Position numbers and translations under genes: made by a program. A stretch of DNA of 64,000 bases, taken from positions 4,082,501-4,146,500 of the forward strand of contig NZ_CP058214.1 in the NCBI RefSeq assembly GCF_015482775.1, read 5' to 3'. This DNA comes from Kaustia mangrovi. GTDB taxonomy: Bacteria > Pseudomonadota > Alphaproteobacteria > Rhizobiales > Im1. This document shows, one piece after another, positions 28,067 to 37,161 of the stretch; the first letter of the stretch is position 1, and the number at the start of each line of letters is the position of its first letter. The notes beneath the pieces were generated by a model. It worked only from the letters and a program-made list of their open reading frames with translations. It was not told the DNA's origin and ran no database searches.

Positions 28067-29569
28067 TTAATCGAATTGTTCGGGAAGGTAGTCGTCGCGT
28101 ATCAGATTCTGGAACTTGGTCAAATTTGCGTCGAACTGCAAAGGAACCGTCCCGGTCGGACCGTGCCGCTGCTTGCCGATGATGACTTCGGCGATGCCGG
28201 TGACCTTCTCCATCTGCTCCTGCCATTCGAAGAATTCCGGCGTGTTCTCGCGCGGCTGGCGGCGCTGGAGATAGTATTCCTCGCGGAAGATGAACATCAC
28301 CACGTCGGCATCCTGCTCGATGGAGCCGGATTCGCGAAGGTCGGCGAGCTGCGGCCTCTTGTCGTCGCGCTGCTCGACCTGGCGGGAGAGCTGGGAGAGC
28401 GCGAGGATCGGCACGTTCAGCTCCTTGGCCAGGGCCTTGAGGCCGGTGGTGATCTCCGAGACCTCCTGCACGCGTCCCTCCGAGGACCGGCGCGAGGAGC
28501 CGGTCAGGAGCTGGAGATAGTCGACCACCATGAGGCCGAGCCCGCGCTGGCGCTTCAGCCGGCGGGCGCGCGCGGCAAGCTGGGCGATGGTGATGCCGCC
28601 CGTGTCGTCGATATAGAAGGGCAGGGACTGCAGCTCCTGGCTCACGGCCACGAGGCGGTGGAACTCTTCCTCGGTGATCTTGCCGCGCCGGATGCGCTCG
28701 GACGAGATCTCCGCCTGCTCGGAAATGATACGCGTCGCGAGCTGCTCGGCCGACATCTCCAGGGAGAAGAAGGCGACGACGCCGCCGTCGACGGCCTTCT
28801 CCGATCCGTCGGGCTGCTGCTCGGTGCGGTAGTTGCGCGCCACCTGATAGGCCACATTGGTGGCCAGCGCGGTCTTGCCCATGGAGGGGCGGCCGGCGAG
28901 GATCAGCAGGTCGGAGGCCTGCAGCCCGCCGAGCCGGCCGTCGAGGTCGGTGAGGCCGCTGGAGATGCCCGACAGTCCGCCATCGCGCTCATAGGCGTTG
29001 GCCGCCATGTCGATGGCCTCGGTCAGCGCCTGCCCGAAGGCCTGGAAGCCCTGACCGTATTTGCCCGTCTCGGCGAGCTCGTAGAGGCCCTGTTCGGCGG
29101 TCTCGATAAGGTCGCGCGGGGTAAGGTCGACCGGGGCGTCGAAGGCGCCATTGACGATATCGGTGCCGATGTCGATCAGCCGCCGCCTGATTGCCAGATC
29201 GTAGATGGTGCGGCCATAGGCTTCCGCATTGATGATCGTGGTGGCCGATGCCGCCAGCCGGGCGAGATAGGCCGCGCCGCCGATCTCGGAGAGCATGGCG
29301 TTGCGCTCGAAATAGGTGTTGAGCGTGACCGGGTCGGCGAGCTTGCCCGCGCGGATCAGCGTGGAGGCGGCTTCGTAGATATTCGCGTGGACGGGCTCGA
29401 AGAAGTGTTCCGGGACGAGAAAGGCCGACACCCGGTCGCAGGCCTCGTTGTTGACCAGGATCGCGCCCAGAAGAGCTTGCTCCGCCTCGATATTGTGCGG
29501 GGCGGTGCGATAGTCCTCGGCGGTGTCGGCCTGATCGCCGCCAATTGTCTTCAGGGTCGCGGTTTCCAT
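28067..29569 (-). CDS. dnaB: Replicative DNA helicase DnaB
   Basis: 500 aa hexameric helicase. The N-terminal domain (about 20-125; PHNIEAEQALLGAILVNNEAC) binds primase. The RecA-like domain has Walker A AGRPSMGKTA (about 223-232), Walker B region LGLMVVDYLQLL and the arginine-rich end motif KQRHGPTGTV. No intein is visible. The ordering rplI-(cfa)-dnaB-alr is the alphaproteobacterial arrangement with one extra gene. Confidence 0.97.
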   Translation of the reverse strand: METATLKTIGGDQADTAEDYRTAPHNIEAEQALLGAILVNNEACDRVSAFLVPEHFFEPVHANIYEAASTLIRAGKLADPVTLNTYFERNAMLSEIGGAAYLARLAASATTIINAEAYGRTIYDLAIRRRLIDIGTDIVNGAFDAPVDLTPRDLIETAEQGLYELAETGKYGQGFQAFGQALTEAIDMAANAYERDGGLSGISSGLTDLDGRLGGLQASDLLILAGRPSMGKTALATNVAYQVARNYRTEQQPDGSEKAVDGGVVAFFSLEMSAEQLATRIISEQAEISSERIRRGKITEEEFHRLVAVSQELQSLPFYIDDTGGITIAQLAARARRLKRQRGLGLMVVDYLQLLTGSSRRSSEGRVQEVSEITTGLKALAKELNVPILALSQLSRQVEQRDDKRPQLADLRESGSIEQDADVVMFIFREEYYLQRRQPRENTPEFFEWQEQMEKVTGIAEVIIGKQRHGPTGTVPLQFDANLTKFQNLIRDDYLPEQFD

Positions 29570-29764
29570 AATGCCTTCATAGCCGACACGCGGCCGGTAT
29601 CGCTTGCACGATTCACAGTTTGCTCGCCACTTTCCGCGCTATTCACAGCCCTGTGTGCAAAACACACGCACTATTGCCCGGCGGCTTGACTTTCATGGGC
29701 GGGCACGTCACGGGCCCCGCACCGACTCGGAACGGCATTATACGTGAAAATGTCCGCCGATGGG

Positions 29765-31042
29765 TTACTCGGCGGGAACCGATTTGGGACGGTTGCGCTC
29801 CGAGTCGAGGCTGCGCAGCCTGTCCTCCTCGTGCCACATATAGTCTCGCGTGATCGGCAGGGCGTGCTGGTTGCGGGCGAACTGGATCTGGAAGTTGTTC
29901 ATGCCCTGATAGCGGAAGGCGGTCTCCGAGGCCGCAAGATAGAATTCCCACATGCGGCAGAATCGCTCGTCGTAGATCTCCCTGGCGCGCTCGCGATTGT
30001 CGAGGAAGCGCCGGCGCCAGTTGCGCAGCGTCTCCGCATAGTGCAGGCGCAGGATCTCCACATCCGTCACATAGAGGCCCGTCCGCTCGATCACCGGCAC
30101 GACCTCCGACAGCGCCGGAATGTAGCCGCCGGGGAAGATGTACTTGGCGATCCAGGGATTGGTCGTGCCGGGGCCGTCGGAGCGTCCGATGGAATGGACG
30201 ACCGCGACGCCGTCGTCGGCCAGAAGCCGCCTTGCCGTGTTGAAGAAGGTCCGGTAGTGCCCCACGCCGACATGCTCGAACATGCCGACCGACACGATCC
30301 GGTCGAAGTTTTCCTTCAGGGAACGGTAGTCGGCGAGCCGGAAGTCCACGCGGTCGGACAACCCGGCCTCGCGGGCGCGCTCGTTGGACAGCTTGTACTG
30401 CTCCTCCGACAGGGTGACGCCGACGACCTCGACATCGGCGGTCTTGGCGAGATAAAGCCCGAGCCCGCCCCAGCCGGACCCGATATCGAGCACGCGCTGG
30501 CCGGGCTTGAGGGCCAATTTCGCCGCCAGATGGCGCTTCTTGGCAAGCTGTGCGGCATCGAGCGACATGTCGGGCGCCTCGAAATAGGCGCAGGAATATT
30601 GCCTGTCCCGGTCGAGGAACAGGTCGTAGAGGCCGCCGTCGAGGTCATAGTGATGGGCGACGTTGCGCTTCGACCGGCCCTTGGGATTGAACTGCTGGAG
30701 GCGCCGCGTCACATAGCGCAGCGCGCCCGGAATGTTGATCCATTCCGGGGCCGGATGGCGCTCCATGTTCGACAGGCACAGCTCGAGGAAGTCGTAGATC
30801 GAGCCGTCCTCCATGACGAAGCCGCCATCCATGTAGGCTTCGCCGAGATGGAAGTTCGAATTCACCACCAGTTTCCAGTAGACGGAGCGGTCGGTGATTC
30901 GCGCCGTGACCGGCGTGCCCGTCCCGTCGCCATATTGATGGCGCCCGCCATCGACGTCGATGAGCGTGAGACTGCCGGTTTTTACGATGAGTTTTAAAAC
31001 TCGATTGAGGATCGCGAACACGTACCGCACCCTCGCGTTCAC
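29765..31042 (-). CDS. cfa: Cyclopropane-fatty-acyl-phospholipid synthase
   Basis: Adds a methylene group from S-adenosylmethionine across cis double bonds of membrane phospholipids, usually on entry to stationary phase or acid stress. 425 aa. An N-terminal lipid-binding domain of about 120 residues precedes the SAM fold VLDIGSGWGGLG (about 192-203). Active-site segments include YSCAYFE, MFEHVG and IFPGGYIP with the bicarbonate-binding Cys/Glu/His/Tyr set. The gene sits between rplI and dnaB and is followed by about 195 bp before dnaB, so it may have its own promoter in 31043-31130. Confidence 0.95.
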   Translation of the reverse strand: MNARVRYVFAILNRVLKLIVKTGSLTLIDVDGGRHQYGDGTGTPVTARITDRSVYWKLVVNSNFHLGEAYMDGGFVMEDGSIYDFLELCLSNMERHPAPEWINIPGALRYVTRRLQQFNPKGRSKRNVAHHYDLDGGLYDLFLDRDRQYSCAYFEAPDMSLDAAQLAKKRHLAAKLALKPGQRVLDIGSGWGGLGLYLAKTADVEVVGVTLSEEQYKLSNERAREAGLSDRVDFRLADYRSLKENFDRIVSVGMFEHVGVGHYRTFFNTARRLLADDGVAVVHSIGRSDGPGTTNPWIAKYIFPGGYIPALSEVVPVIERTGLYVTDVEILRLHYAETLRNWRRRFLDNRERAREIYDERFCRMWEFYLAASETAFRYQGMNNFQIQFARNQHALPITRDYMWHEEDRLRSLDSERNRPKSVPAE

Positions 31043-31130
31043 TGTCTTTGGTAGGGTTCGTTGCTAGTTTTTGTGACGGAACGCGCTTTGTCAAACCATG
31101 CTGCGACATATTTGTATCATGGCACCGTCA

Positions 31131-31163
31131 CACAGAAAGGGCGGCGCGATGGTCGCGCCGCCC
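31131..31163 (-). terminator. Intrinsic terminator after rplI
   Basis: A perfect 11-bp stem (31139-31149 with 31153-31163, 3-nt loop) of nearly pure GC is followed on the minus strand by TTTCTGTG. It lies 62 bp after the rplI stop and ends the rpsF-rpsR-DUF2232-rplI transcript before cfa. Confidence 0.75.
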
Positions 31164-31224
31164 CTGCCATTCGCAATATCCGCCGCCGCGCCGCGTCCGC
31201 ACCGTGGTGCGGTGCGGCCGGTCG

Positions 31225-31905
31225 TCAGGCCTTCGTGTCGTCGGTGCCGTCTTCGGCGTCCGCCTCGTTGCCGGCCTCGCCGGCGTCCTCGGCGACTTCG
31301 GCAAGCGTCTCCTGAAGCTCCTCCTCAGCCTCGTGGGCGAGCTCCTCGGTCTCGAACAGCTCCTCAGCCTCGGCGAGGGCCTCGGCCTCTGCAAGGGCCG
31401 CCTCGCGCTCGTCGGCCGGAATGGTCATGTCCTCGCCGCGGGCCTGGGCGTCGGCCTCGTCGGCCGTGCGTGCCACATTGAGGGTGATGGTGACATCGAC
31501 TTCCGGGTGCAGGAGGAGGCGCACCTCGTAGAGGCCGATGCTCTTGATCGGGTGGTCGAGCACCACCTGGTTGCGATGCAGTTCGCCGCCGGCCGCAGTC
31601 ACCGTCTCGGCAATGTCGCGCGTGGAAACGGAGCCGTAGAGCTGGCCCGACTCGCCGGCCTGGCGGATCGCCACGAAGCTCTGCCCGTTGATCTTCTCGG
31701 CCTGCTGTTCAGCGGCGCTCTTGCGCTCGGCATTGCGGATCTCGAGCGCCTCGCGCTCGCGCTCGAACTTCTCGCGGTTCGCCTTGGTGGAGCGCAGGGC
31801 CTTGCCCTGGGGCAGCAGGTAGTTGCGGGCAAAGCCGTCCTTGACGCGGACCTCGTCGCCCATGTGACCGAGTTTCTCGATCCGTTCCAGCAGGATGATG
31901 TCCAT
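31225..31905 (-). CDS. rplI: 50S ribosomal protein L9 with long acidic tail
   Basis: 226 aa. The N-terminal domain [32 protein letters not shown], the connecting helix and the C-terminal domain to about residue 150 are standard L9. The last 75 residues are an added, strongly acidic tail made of Ala-Glu-rich helix ([24 protein letters not shown] and on), making the protein about half again the usual 150 aa. Such tails occur in alphaproteobacterial L9. It ends the rpsF operon. Confidence 0.96.
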   Translation of the reverse strand: MDIILLERIEKLGHMGDEVRVKDGFARNYLLPQGKALRSTKANREKFEREREALEIRNAERKSAAEQQAEKINGQSFVAIRQAGESGQLYGSVSTRDIAETVTAAGGELHRNQVVLDHPIKSIGLYEVRLLLHPEVDVTITLNVARTADEADAQARGEDMTIPADEREAALAEAEALAEAEELFETEELAHEAEEELQETLAEVAEDAGEAGNEADAEDGTDDTKA

Positions 31906-31955
31906 GATTCAGTGTCTCCTTGGAAGTCAAAGTCTCAGATTGTCGTGTCGAAGGG

Positions 31956-32966
31956 TCATGTCGTCCCGCCCGGCCCGGCGCCGCCGGTCCATCCGGCCCA
32001 CCGGTTGCGTACGCCGAAGGCGGCTTCGGCAAGGCCGAGCCCGGCAAGCGCGATGACCGCGATCCAGTTGAACAGCAGGACGATGGCATAGAGCCCGGCG
32101 AGCAGCGCCGGGCGCGCGCCGGAGCCTTGCGTCAGCGCGTGGACGACGGCGAGCCCCAATATGGCGAAGACCGTGATCGCGACAGCGGCGAAGATGCCGC
32201 TGATGAGCGCCAGCGTGCCCGTGGTGAGCAGGGCGAGCACGATGACGAGACCGAGCGCGATGGTCGCCTGGGGCGGGAAGTCGAGCGCGCTGAAGGGCGC
32301 CCAGGGCCGCGGTTCGCGCCCCGACATCTTGAGGACCCGCGTCGCAAGCCAGAGATTTGCGAGCGTCGCCACCAGCCAGAGCACGGCGGAGGCGGGCGGG
32401 ATCATGTGCACCAGAAGCGTGATGGCGGCCTCGACCTCCGCATCGCTGCCGGCCGTGATCTCGCCCTGGAAGGCCGGCTGGGCCTTCATGATCTCGGTGA
32501 TGATCTCGCGCAGGGCCCGGTAGAAGCTCTCCGCGCCGGTCCCGACAAGGAAGATGCTGAAGCTCACCAGCACGCCGGCGAGCGTGGCGGCCCACAGGAC
32601 GAGGCGGCCCTCCGGATACCATTCGCGCGCGCCGGTACCGGTACCGTCATTGCCATCGGTGTCCGTCTCCCCACCGGCGGCGGGGCGTGACAGAAGGGCG
32701 AGATGGCTCAGCGCGACCGGCGCGACGCCGGCGCTCAGGAGAAAGAGGAGGCCGATGCGGTAATCCGCCAGGATGGCGAGCGCGCCGGTGCCTGTCAGCG
32801 CGCCGATGCCTGCCGTCACCGCACCCCAGCCGAGCCCCGCGATGAACAGGGGAAGCGGCGCCAGATAGAACAACAGCACCGAGACCAGGGAATAGGTGAT
32901 GACGGTGGAATAGAGCGCCGCGGCCGCGAGGCCCGCGCCAATGCCGATCAGCAGAAACTGTCTCAT
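31956..32966 (-). CDS. DUF2232 family membrane protein
   Basis: 336 aa with about eight membrane spans. The position between rpsR and rplI is where alphaproteobacteria carry a DUF2232 gene, and the N-terminus MRQFLLIGIGAGLAAAALYSTV, the PLPLFIAGLGWG segment and a hydrophobic C-terminus ending in GVRNRWAGW agree. The function is not known to me; co-transcription with ribosomal protein genes suggests constitutive expression. The rplI start is 50 bp further on. Confidence 0.8.
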   Translation of the reverse strand: MRQFLLIGIGAGLAAAALYSTVITYSLVSVLLFYLAPLPLFIAGLGWGAVTAGIGALTGTGALAILADYRIGLLFLLSAGVAPVALSHLALLSRPAAGGETDTDGNDGTGTGAREWYPEGRLVLWAATLAGVLVSFSIFLVGTGAESFYRALREIITEIMKAQPAFQGEITAGSDAEVEAAITLLVHMIPPASAVLWLVATLANLWLATRVLKMSGREPRPWAPFSALDFPPQATIALGLVIVLALLTTGTLALISGIFAAVAITVFAILGLAVVHALTQGSGARPALLAGLYAIVLLFNWIAVIALAGLGLAEAAFGVRNRWAGWTGGAGPGGTT

Positions 32967-33083
32967 CGTGGCTGTCCCGCTCCCTGGCGGTTAGAGGCTG
33001 AGCCCCGAAGGGCCACCCCAACCTGAATTGCTGCGGCCCGGTACCCGGAAGGCCCGGGCCGCGCTCGAGAACCGGCGGACCGG

Positions 33084-33329
33084 TTACTTGACCTGATAGG
33101 GCAGAAGGCCCAGGAACCGGGCGCGCTTGATGGCGCGCGCCAGCTCACGCTGCTTCTTCGCCGACACCGCGGTGATGCGGCTCGGCACGATCTTGCCGCG
33201 CTCGGACACGAAGCGCTGCAGCAGCCGGACATCCTTGTGGTCGATGCGCGGCGCGTTGGCGCTGGAGAACGGGCACGTCTTGCGACGGCGGAAGAACGGG
33301 CGGCGGACGGGAACCTGCGGAATAGCCAT
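33084..33329 (-). CDS. rpsR: 30S ribosomal protein S18
   Basis: 81 aa, basic. It contains [10 protein letters not shown] near the N-terminus and the family core [51 protein letters not shown]18 binds S6 on the platform of the small subunit. The start codon overlaps the rpsF stop by one base (TAATG), so translation is coupled. Confidence 0.98.
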   Translation of the reverse strand: MAIPQVPVRRPFFRRRKTCPFSSANAPRIDHKDVRLLQRFVSERGKIVPSRITAVSAKKQRELARAIKRARFLGLLPYQVK

Positions 33330-33811
33330 TATGCCTTCTCCTCGGACTGGGCACGGCTGCGCGAGCCGCCTTCGGACCTGGCGTCACCGTCGCGGGGGCC
33401 GCGATGGCCGCGGTCGCCCCGGTCTCCACGATCGCCCCGGTCTCCACGATCGCCGCGCGGGCCGCGGCGGTCGTCGCGGTCGCGGCCGGAACGGGCGCGC
33501 ATCATGGCGGACGGGCCTTCCTCCAGCTCGTCGACCCTGAGGGTGAGGAAGCGGATGACGTCCTCGTTGATCTTCATCTGCCGCTCCATCTCGGCGATGG
33601 CGGCAGGCTGAGCCTCGATATTGAGGAGCGTGTAGTGCGCCTTGCGGTTCTTGCGGATCTTGTAGGAGAGCGGCTTGATGCCCCAGTACTCCGTCTTGGC
33701 GATCTTGCCGCCATTTCCTTCGAGAACCGACTTGAACTGGTCGGTCAGGCCCTCCACCTGGCTGTTGGAGGCGTCCTGACGAACCATGAAGACATGTTCG
33801 TAGTACGGCAT
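33329..33811 (-). CDS. rpsF: 30S ribosomal protein S6 with Arg-Gly-Asp repeat tail
   Basis: 160 aa. Residues 1-100 are the S6 ferredoxin-like domain ([48 protein letters not shown]). The C-terminal 55 residues are a low-complexity tail with five RGD-like units ([17 protein letters not shown]) and an acidic end. Unlike E. coli S6, whose tail is polyglutamate, this is arginine-rich and encoded by an 18-bp tandem repeat. It is the first gene of the rpsF-rpsR-DUF2232-rplI operon. Confidence 0.97.
   Translation of the reverse strand: MPYYEHVFMVRQDASNSQVEGLTDQFKSVLEGNGGKIAKTEYWGIKPLSYKIRKNRKAHYTLLNIEAQPAAIAEMERQMKINEDVIRFLTLRVDELEEGPSAMMRARSGRDRDDRRGPRGDRGDRGDRGDRGDRGHRGPRDGDARSEGGSRSRAQSEEKA
33412..33455 (-). 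repeat. 18-bp tandem repeat inside rpsF
   Basis: About 2.4 copies of the unit GATCGCCCCGGTCTCCAC (plus strand), the first copy starting with one mismatch at CGGTCGCC. It encodes the RGDRGD units of the S6 tail, so repeat number can change without shifting the frame. Confidence 0.75.
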
Positions 33812-34028
33812 GAGTTGCCTTAAGCCTTTCCTTCGCGAATTAATGTCGGTGCCCCGGCGCAGAGCCTCGTTCGAGCCCTCGCGGAAAGGCCCAAATGCGG
33901 TTCCTCAAAAGAGCGGAGACACCGGAAGCCGGATCTTCCGGGGAAGACCCTGCCGCAGGCGCACGGGGTATCCCGTCCGCCAACGGCCTTCCGTTCAGCC
34001 TCCAACCGGAGCTGTTCACAGGCGCGGT

Positions 34029-34056
34029 GATATACACATTGCCGCAGCTTTTGCAA
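34029..34056 (-). promoter_or_regulatory. Probable promoter and long leader of the rpsF operon
   Basis: On the minus strand TTGCAA (34051-34056) and TATATC (34029-34034) are 16 nt apart. The start of rpsF is at 33811, so the transcript would have a leader of about 210 nt. That leader contains a stem around CCGGAAGATCCGGCTTCCGG (near 33920-33945). S6:S18-binding leaders are known in other bacteria; whether this is one cannot be decided by eye. Confidence 0.5.
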
Positions 34057-34081
34057 GTGTCGGGCTTGCGGGCCGGGCCGG

Positions 34082-35037
34082 TCAATCCCCGCCCTGGAGG
34101 ACCTTGCGGAACAGCCCCATGTCGATATTCCCCCGGAGAGGATGATGCCGACGCGCTTGGACGCCATGACCCTTCGCTCCTTGACGAGGCCCGCAAGGGC
34201 GGCTGCGCCGGCCCCTTCGGCCAGATTGTGCGTCGTGCGGTAATAGAGCCGGATGGCGTCCGCGATATCGTCGTCGCTGACCGTGACGATGCGGTCTGCG
34301 CCCTTCCTGACGATCTCCAGCGCGTCGGGGTCGGGAACCCGCACGGCGATGCCGTCGGCGAAGGTGTCGACGCTGTCGGATCCCACGACGCGGCCGTCCG
34401 CGAAGGAGAGGGCGTAGCCCGGCGCGCCCTCCGCGACGACGCCGACGATGCTGGTGGCGAGCCCCAGCATGTCGCGCATGGCGATGGTGCCGCAGATCCC
34501 CGAGCCGAGCCCGATCGGCACATAGACCGTGTCGAGCGCGCCCGCGGCATCGAACAGCTCGCGGGCATAGGTGGAGACGCCGAGCACGAGCTCGCGGTGG
34601 AAGGAGGGCACCATGTCGAGGCCGCGCTCGCCGGCGATGCGCTCCGCCGCCGCCTTGGCCTCGTCGAAATCGCTGCCCTCCTCGATGAGCTCCGCGCCGA
34701 GCGCACGCATGGCGGCGTTCTTCTCCACGCTGTTGCCATGCGGCACGACGATGGTCACGGGAATGCCCTCGCGCGCGCCGGCGAAGGGCAGGCTCTGGCC
34801 GTGATTGCCGCGCGTGGCGGAGATCACGCCATTCGTCTCGCCGCGCTCGCGCCGCCGGCGCATATGCACAAGCCCGCCGCGCACCTTGAAGGCTCCGATG
34901 GGCGTGTGGTTCTCGTGCTTCACCCACACCTCCGCGCCGAACTCGTCCCTGAGGAGGGGCCAGACATATTGCGGCGTGGGCAGCATCGCCTCACGGACGA
35001 TGCCGCGCGCCTCCTCGAATTCCTCCGCGGTGAACAT
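34082..35037 (-). pseudogene. Threonine/serine dehydratase family PLP enzyme, frame broken near the C-terminus (probable sequencing error)
   Basis: Fold-type II PLP enzyme deaminating threonine or serine to 2-oxoacids. From ATG 35037 the frame gives MFTAEEFEEARGI, the PLP lysine in GAFKVRGG (about 51), the SATRGNHGQSLP loop and the GLGSGICG phosphate-binding glycine loop. After VGIILSGG (about residue 300) the frame slips. The expected NIDMGLFRKVLQ is in the next frame and ends at 34082. Adding one G to the run of five (plus-strand C5 at 34123-34128 region) restores a 318-aa protein of normal length. Only the last 15 residues are affected. The longer leftward frame from 36072 is not real upstream of 35037. 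Confidence 0.8.
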
Positions 35038-35111
35038 GGGGGGTAGCTCCGCTTGTTCATTGAGACCTGACCGGGCGTGACGGAGCACTGTGGAAGGCCG
35101 GTGCGGCAAGG

Positions 35112-36317
35112 TCAACCGGCGTCGCTGCCGCGCTGGAGCGTGTGCAGCACAAGTCCGATGGCGACGGCCGCGAGCCCCGTGGCGGCCGATCCGAGGGCGA
35201 TCGCCTCCAGACCGAAGCTCTGGATGATCCAGCCGCCGAGAGCCGCCCCGGCAGCGATGCCGAGATTGCACACGGCGATGTTGAGCGACGCCGCGAAGGC
35301 CGGCGCCTCGGCGCCCGCGAACATGACGCGGACCTGGCAGGAGACGAAGGCCGCCGTATGCGCCGCGCCCCACAGGCCGAGGAGGGCGAGGACGCTCGCC
35401 ATGTCGCCGACGGCGAGCGGGAGTGCGGAGACGGCCGCCACGAGCAGGAGGGCGACCAGCGTGGTCAGCGCGGTTGCGTCCCGGTCGACCAGTCGCGAGG
35501 CGAGCCAGTTGCCCGCGATGCCGGCAAGGCCGAAGCCGAGCAATGCGAGTGCCGCTTCGGGCCCCGACAGGCCGGCAACCTCCTTCAGGAAGGCGGCGAT
35601 GTAGGAATAGCTGGCGAACATGGCCGTGAACAGGCAGGCCGACAGGGCGAGATGCAGGAGGAAGGGGAGCCCGAGCAGGATCCTCGCCTGCCGCCAGGGC
35701 GGGGGCTGGTCGGGTGATGTGGATGGCGGCGTGGTGGCGCGCACGAGCCCCGCGCTTGCCAGCGTCGCCGCACCGAGGCCCGCCAGCACCGCCCGCCAGC
35801 CGAAGAGGTCGGCGAAGGCTGCGCCGGCCGGCACCGCGATCACGATGGCCATGACCGCGCCCATATTCACCTGCCCGATGGCCCGGCCGGCATTGCGGGG
35901 CCCCGCTCTGGACGCCGCCAAGGCGCTCGCCAGGCTGACGAAATGCGTCAGGATGGCGCCCTGGATCATGCGTGCGCCCATCAGCACCCCGTAGACGGGC
36001 AGGAGTGCTGCGGCCAGATTGGCGAGACCGAAGGCCACAAGGCTGAGGACAAGGACGGGGCGGGGCCGCCACCGGGCGGCGGCGAGTGTCACCGCCGGAC
36101 CGGCGACGGCCGCCGACAGGGCGAAGCCGGAGACCAGCCAGCCCGCCCGGTCGAGCGTGATGTCGAGGTCGTCCGCCAAAACGGGCAGGAGGCCGACGAC
36201 GACGAACTCCGTCGTCACCACGGCCCCCGTGGCAAGGGCGAGGCCCGGCACCATGAGACGCCCGTCCCCGATCCGGGCTGCGCCGCCCGCCGCTCTGGAC
36301 AGGACGGTGCGGCTCAT
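35112..36317 (-). CDS. MFS transporter (drug/sugar efflux type)
   Basis: 401 aa with 12 predicted membrane spans and a large, polar central loop (residues about 195-210, TPPSTSPDQPPP). The motif D-R-A-G-W after helix 1 (LDRAGWLVSGFALSAAVAGPA) and AARMIQGA are typical of the DHA1/AraJ-like efflux subgroup. The start at 36317 overlaps the upstream SDR stop as ATGA. It forms a unit with the SDR gene that is divergent from a TetR gene, a layout common for efflux or detoxification modules; the substrate is unknown. Confidence 0.88.
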   Translation of the reverse strand: MSRTVLSRAAGGAARIGDGRLMVPGLALATGAVVTTEFVVVGLLPVLADDLDITLDRAGWLVSGFALSAAVAGPAVTLAAARWRPRPVLVLSLVAFGLANLAAALLPVYGVLMGARMIQGAILTHFVSLASALAASRAGPRNAGRAIGQVNMGAVMAIVIAVPAGAAFADLFGWRAVLAGLGAATLASAGLVRATTPPSTSPDQPPPWRQARILLGLPFLLHLALSACLFTAMFASYSYIAAFLKEVAGLSGPEAALALLGFGLAGIAGNWLASRLVDRDATALTTLVALLLVAAVSALPLAVGDMASVLALLGLWGAAHTAAFVSCQVRVMFAGAEAPAFAASLNIAVCNLGIAAGAALGGWIIQSFGLEAIALGSAATGLAAVAIGLVLHTLQRGSDAG

Positions 36318-37054
36318 GCGTTGGCGCCGCCGTCGATGGTGAACTCCGCGCCGGTCACCGAGCGCCCGTCCGGCCCGGCAAGCCATGCGACGAGCCCGGC
36401 CACGTCGCCCGCCTCGTTGTAGCGCGGTATGGCCATCAGGCCTCGCTGCGTGTCGGACAGCTCGCCATCCGCCGGGTTCATGTCGGTATCGGTCGAGCCC
36501 GGATGGACGATGTTCACCGTGATGTTGCGGGGGCCGAGATCGCGTGCCACGCCCTTGGTGAACCCGACGAGCGCCGCCTTGCTGAGCGAATAGAGGCTGA
36601 TGGTGGGCCAGGGCACGCGTCCGGCCAGATTGCTGCCGATGGAGACGATCCGGCCACCCTCCGGCAGATGCCGGGCCGCCGCCGACACGGCGGCGAAGAC
36701 CGCGCGCACATTCACATCCATCGTGCGGTCGAAATCCTCAAGCGTCAGCTCGCCGATCGGCCCGATGTCGAAGATGCCGGCATTGTTGACGAGAATGTCC
36801 AGCCGGCCGAAGGCGGAGACCGCGGTCTCGACTGCGGCCACGACGGCGTCGCCGTCCCGGTTGTCGGCCTGGATTGCCATGGCCTCGCCGCCGGCCGCCT
36901 CGATCTCGGCGACGACGGCGGCCGCCTTGTCCTTGGAGGTGGCGTAGGTGATCGCCACGCGGGCCCCGTCGTCCGCCAGCCTCCGGGCAATCGCCGCGCC
37001 GATCCCGCGGCTGCCGCCGGTGACCAGTGCGACCTTTCCGTTCAGGGATGTCAT
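36314..37054 (-). CDS. SDR family oxidoreductase (3-oxoacyl-reductase-like)
   Basis: 246 aa. TGGSRGIGAAIA cofactor motif (about 12-23), NNAG, catalytic Ser in SIGSN and YSLSKAAL (Tyr-x3-Lys). The C-terminal segment SVTGAEFTIDGGAN is typical of FabG-like SDRs. It is divergent from the TetR gene at 37162 with a shared operator between them, and is followed by an overlapping MFS gene. It is likely to detoxify or modify a compound sensed by the TetR protein. Confidence 0.9.
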   Translation of the reverse strand: MTSLNGKVALVTGGSRGIGAAIARRLADDGARVAITYATSKDKAAAVVAEIEAAGGEAMAIQADNRDGDAVVAAVETAVSAFGRLDILVNNAGIFDIGPIGELTLEDFDRTMDVNVRAVFAAVSAAARHLPEGGRIVSIGSNLAGRVPWPTISLYSLSKAALVGFTKGVARDLGPRNITVNIVHPGSTDTDMNPADGELSDTQRGLMAIPRYNEAGDVAGLVAWLAGPDGRSVTGAEFTIDGGANA

Positions 37055-37125
37055 GAGTGCCTGTCTCCGTATTTTGTAGTGAACGATATAAAATAACTGA
37101 CGGGCTTGCGGGGCGCTGTCAACCG

Positions 37126-37151
37126 TTTTATGTATGGATCGATACATAAAA
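37126..37151. promoter_or_regulatory. TetR-type operator between divergent genes
   Basis: A 26-bp element with perfect 10-bp arms, TTTTATGTAT (37126-37135) and ATACATAAAA (37142-37151), around a 6-bp centre. It is 10 bp before the TetR start. On the minus strand a perfect TTGACA (RC of 37117-37122) lies just beside it with AGTTAT 18 nt on, a possible promoter for the SDR-MFS unit. Binding there would block both directions. Confidence 0.8.
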
Positions 37152-37161
37152 GGAGTTCGGG

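Noticed and set aside
29600-29660. Two DnaA-box-like sequences (GATTCACAG, CTATTCACAG) upstream of dnaB as a replication origin
   Set aside because: Each deviates from TTATNCACA, no cluster or AT-rich unwinding region is present, and chance occurrence is likely.
26981-29689. A 902-codon open frame on the plus strand opposite alr and dnaB
   Set aside because: Antisense to two clear housekeeping genes with all catalytic motifs; no recognisable domain.
33412-33455. Short direct repeats as a CRISPR array
   Set aside because: The 18-bp units are contiguous without spacers, in frame inside rpsF, and encode the RGD tail.
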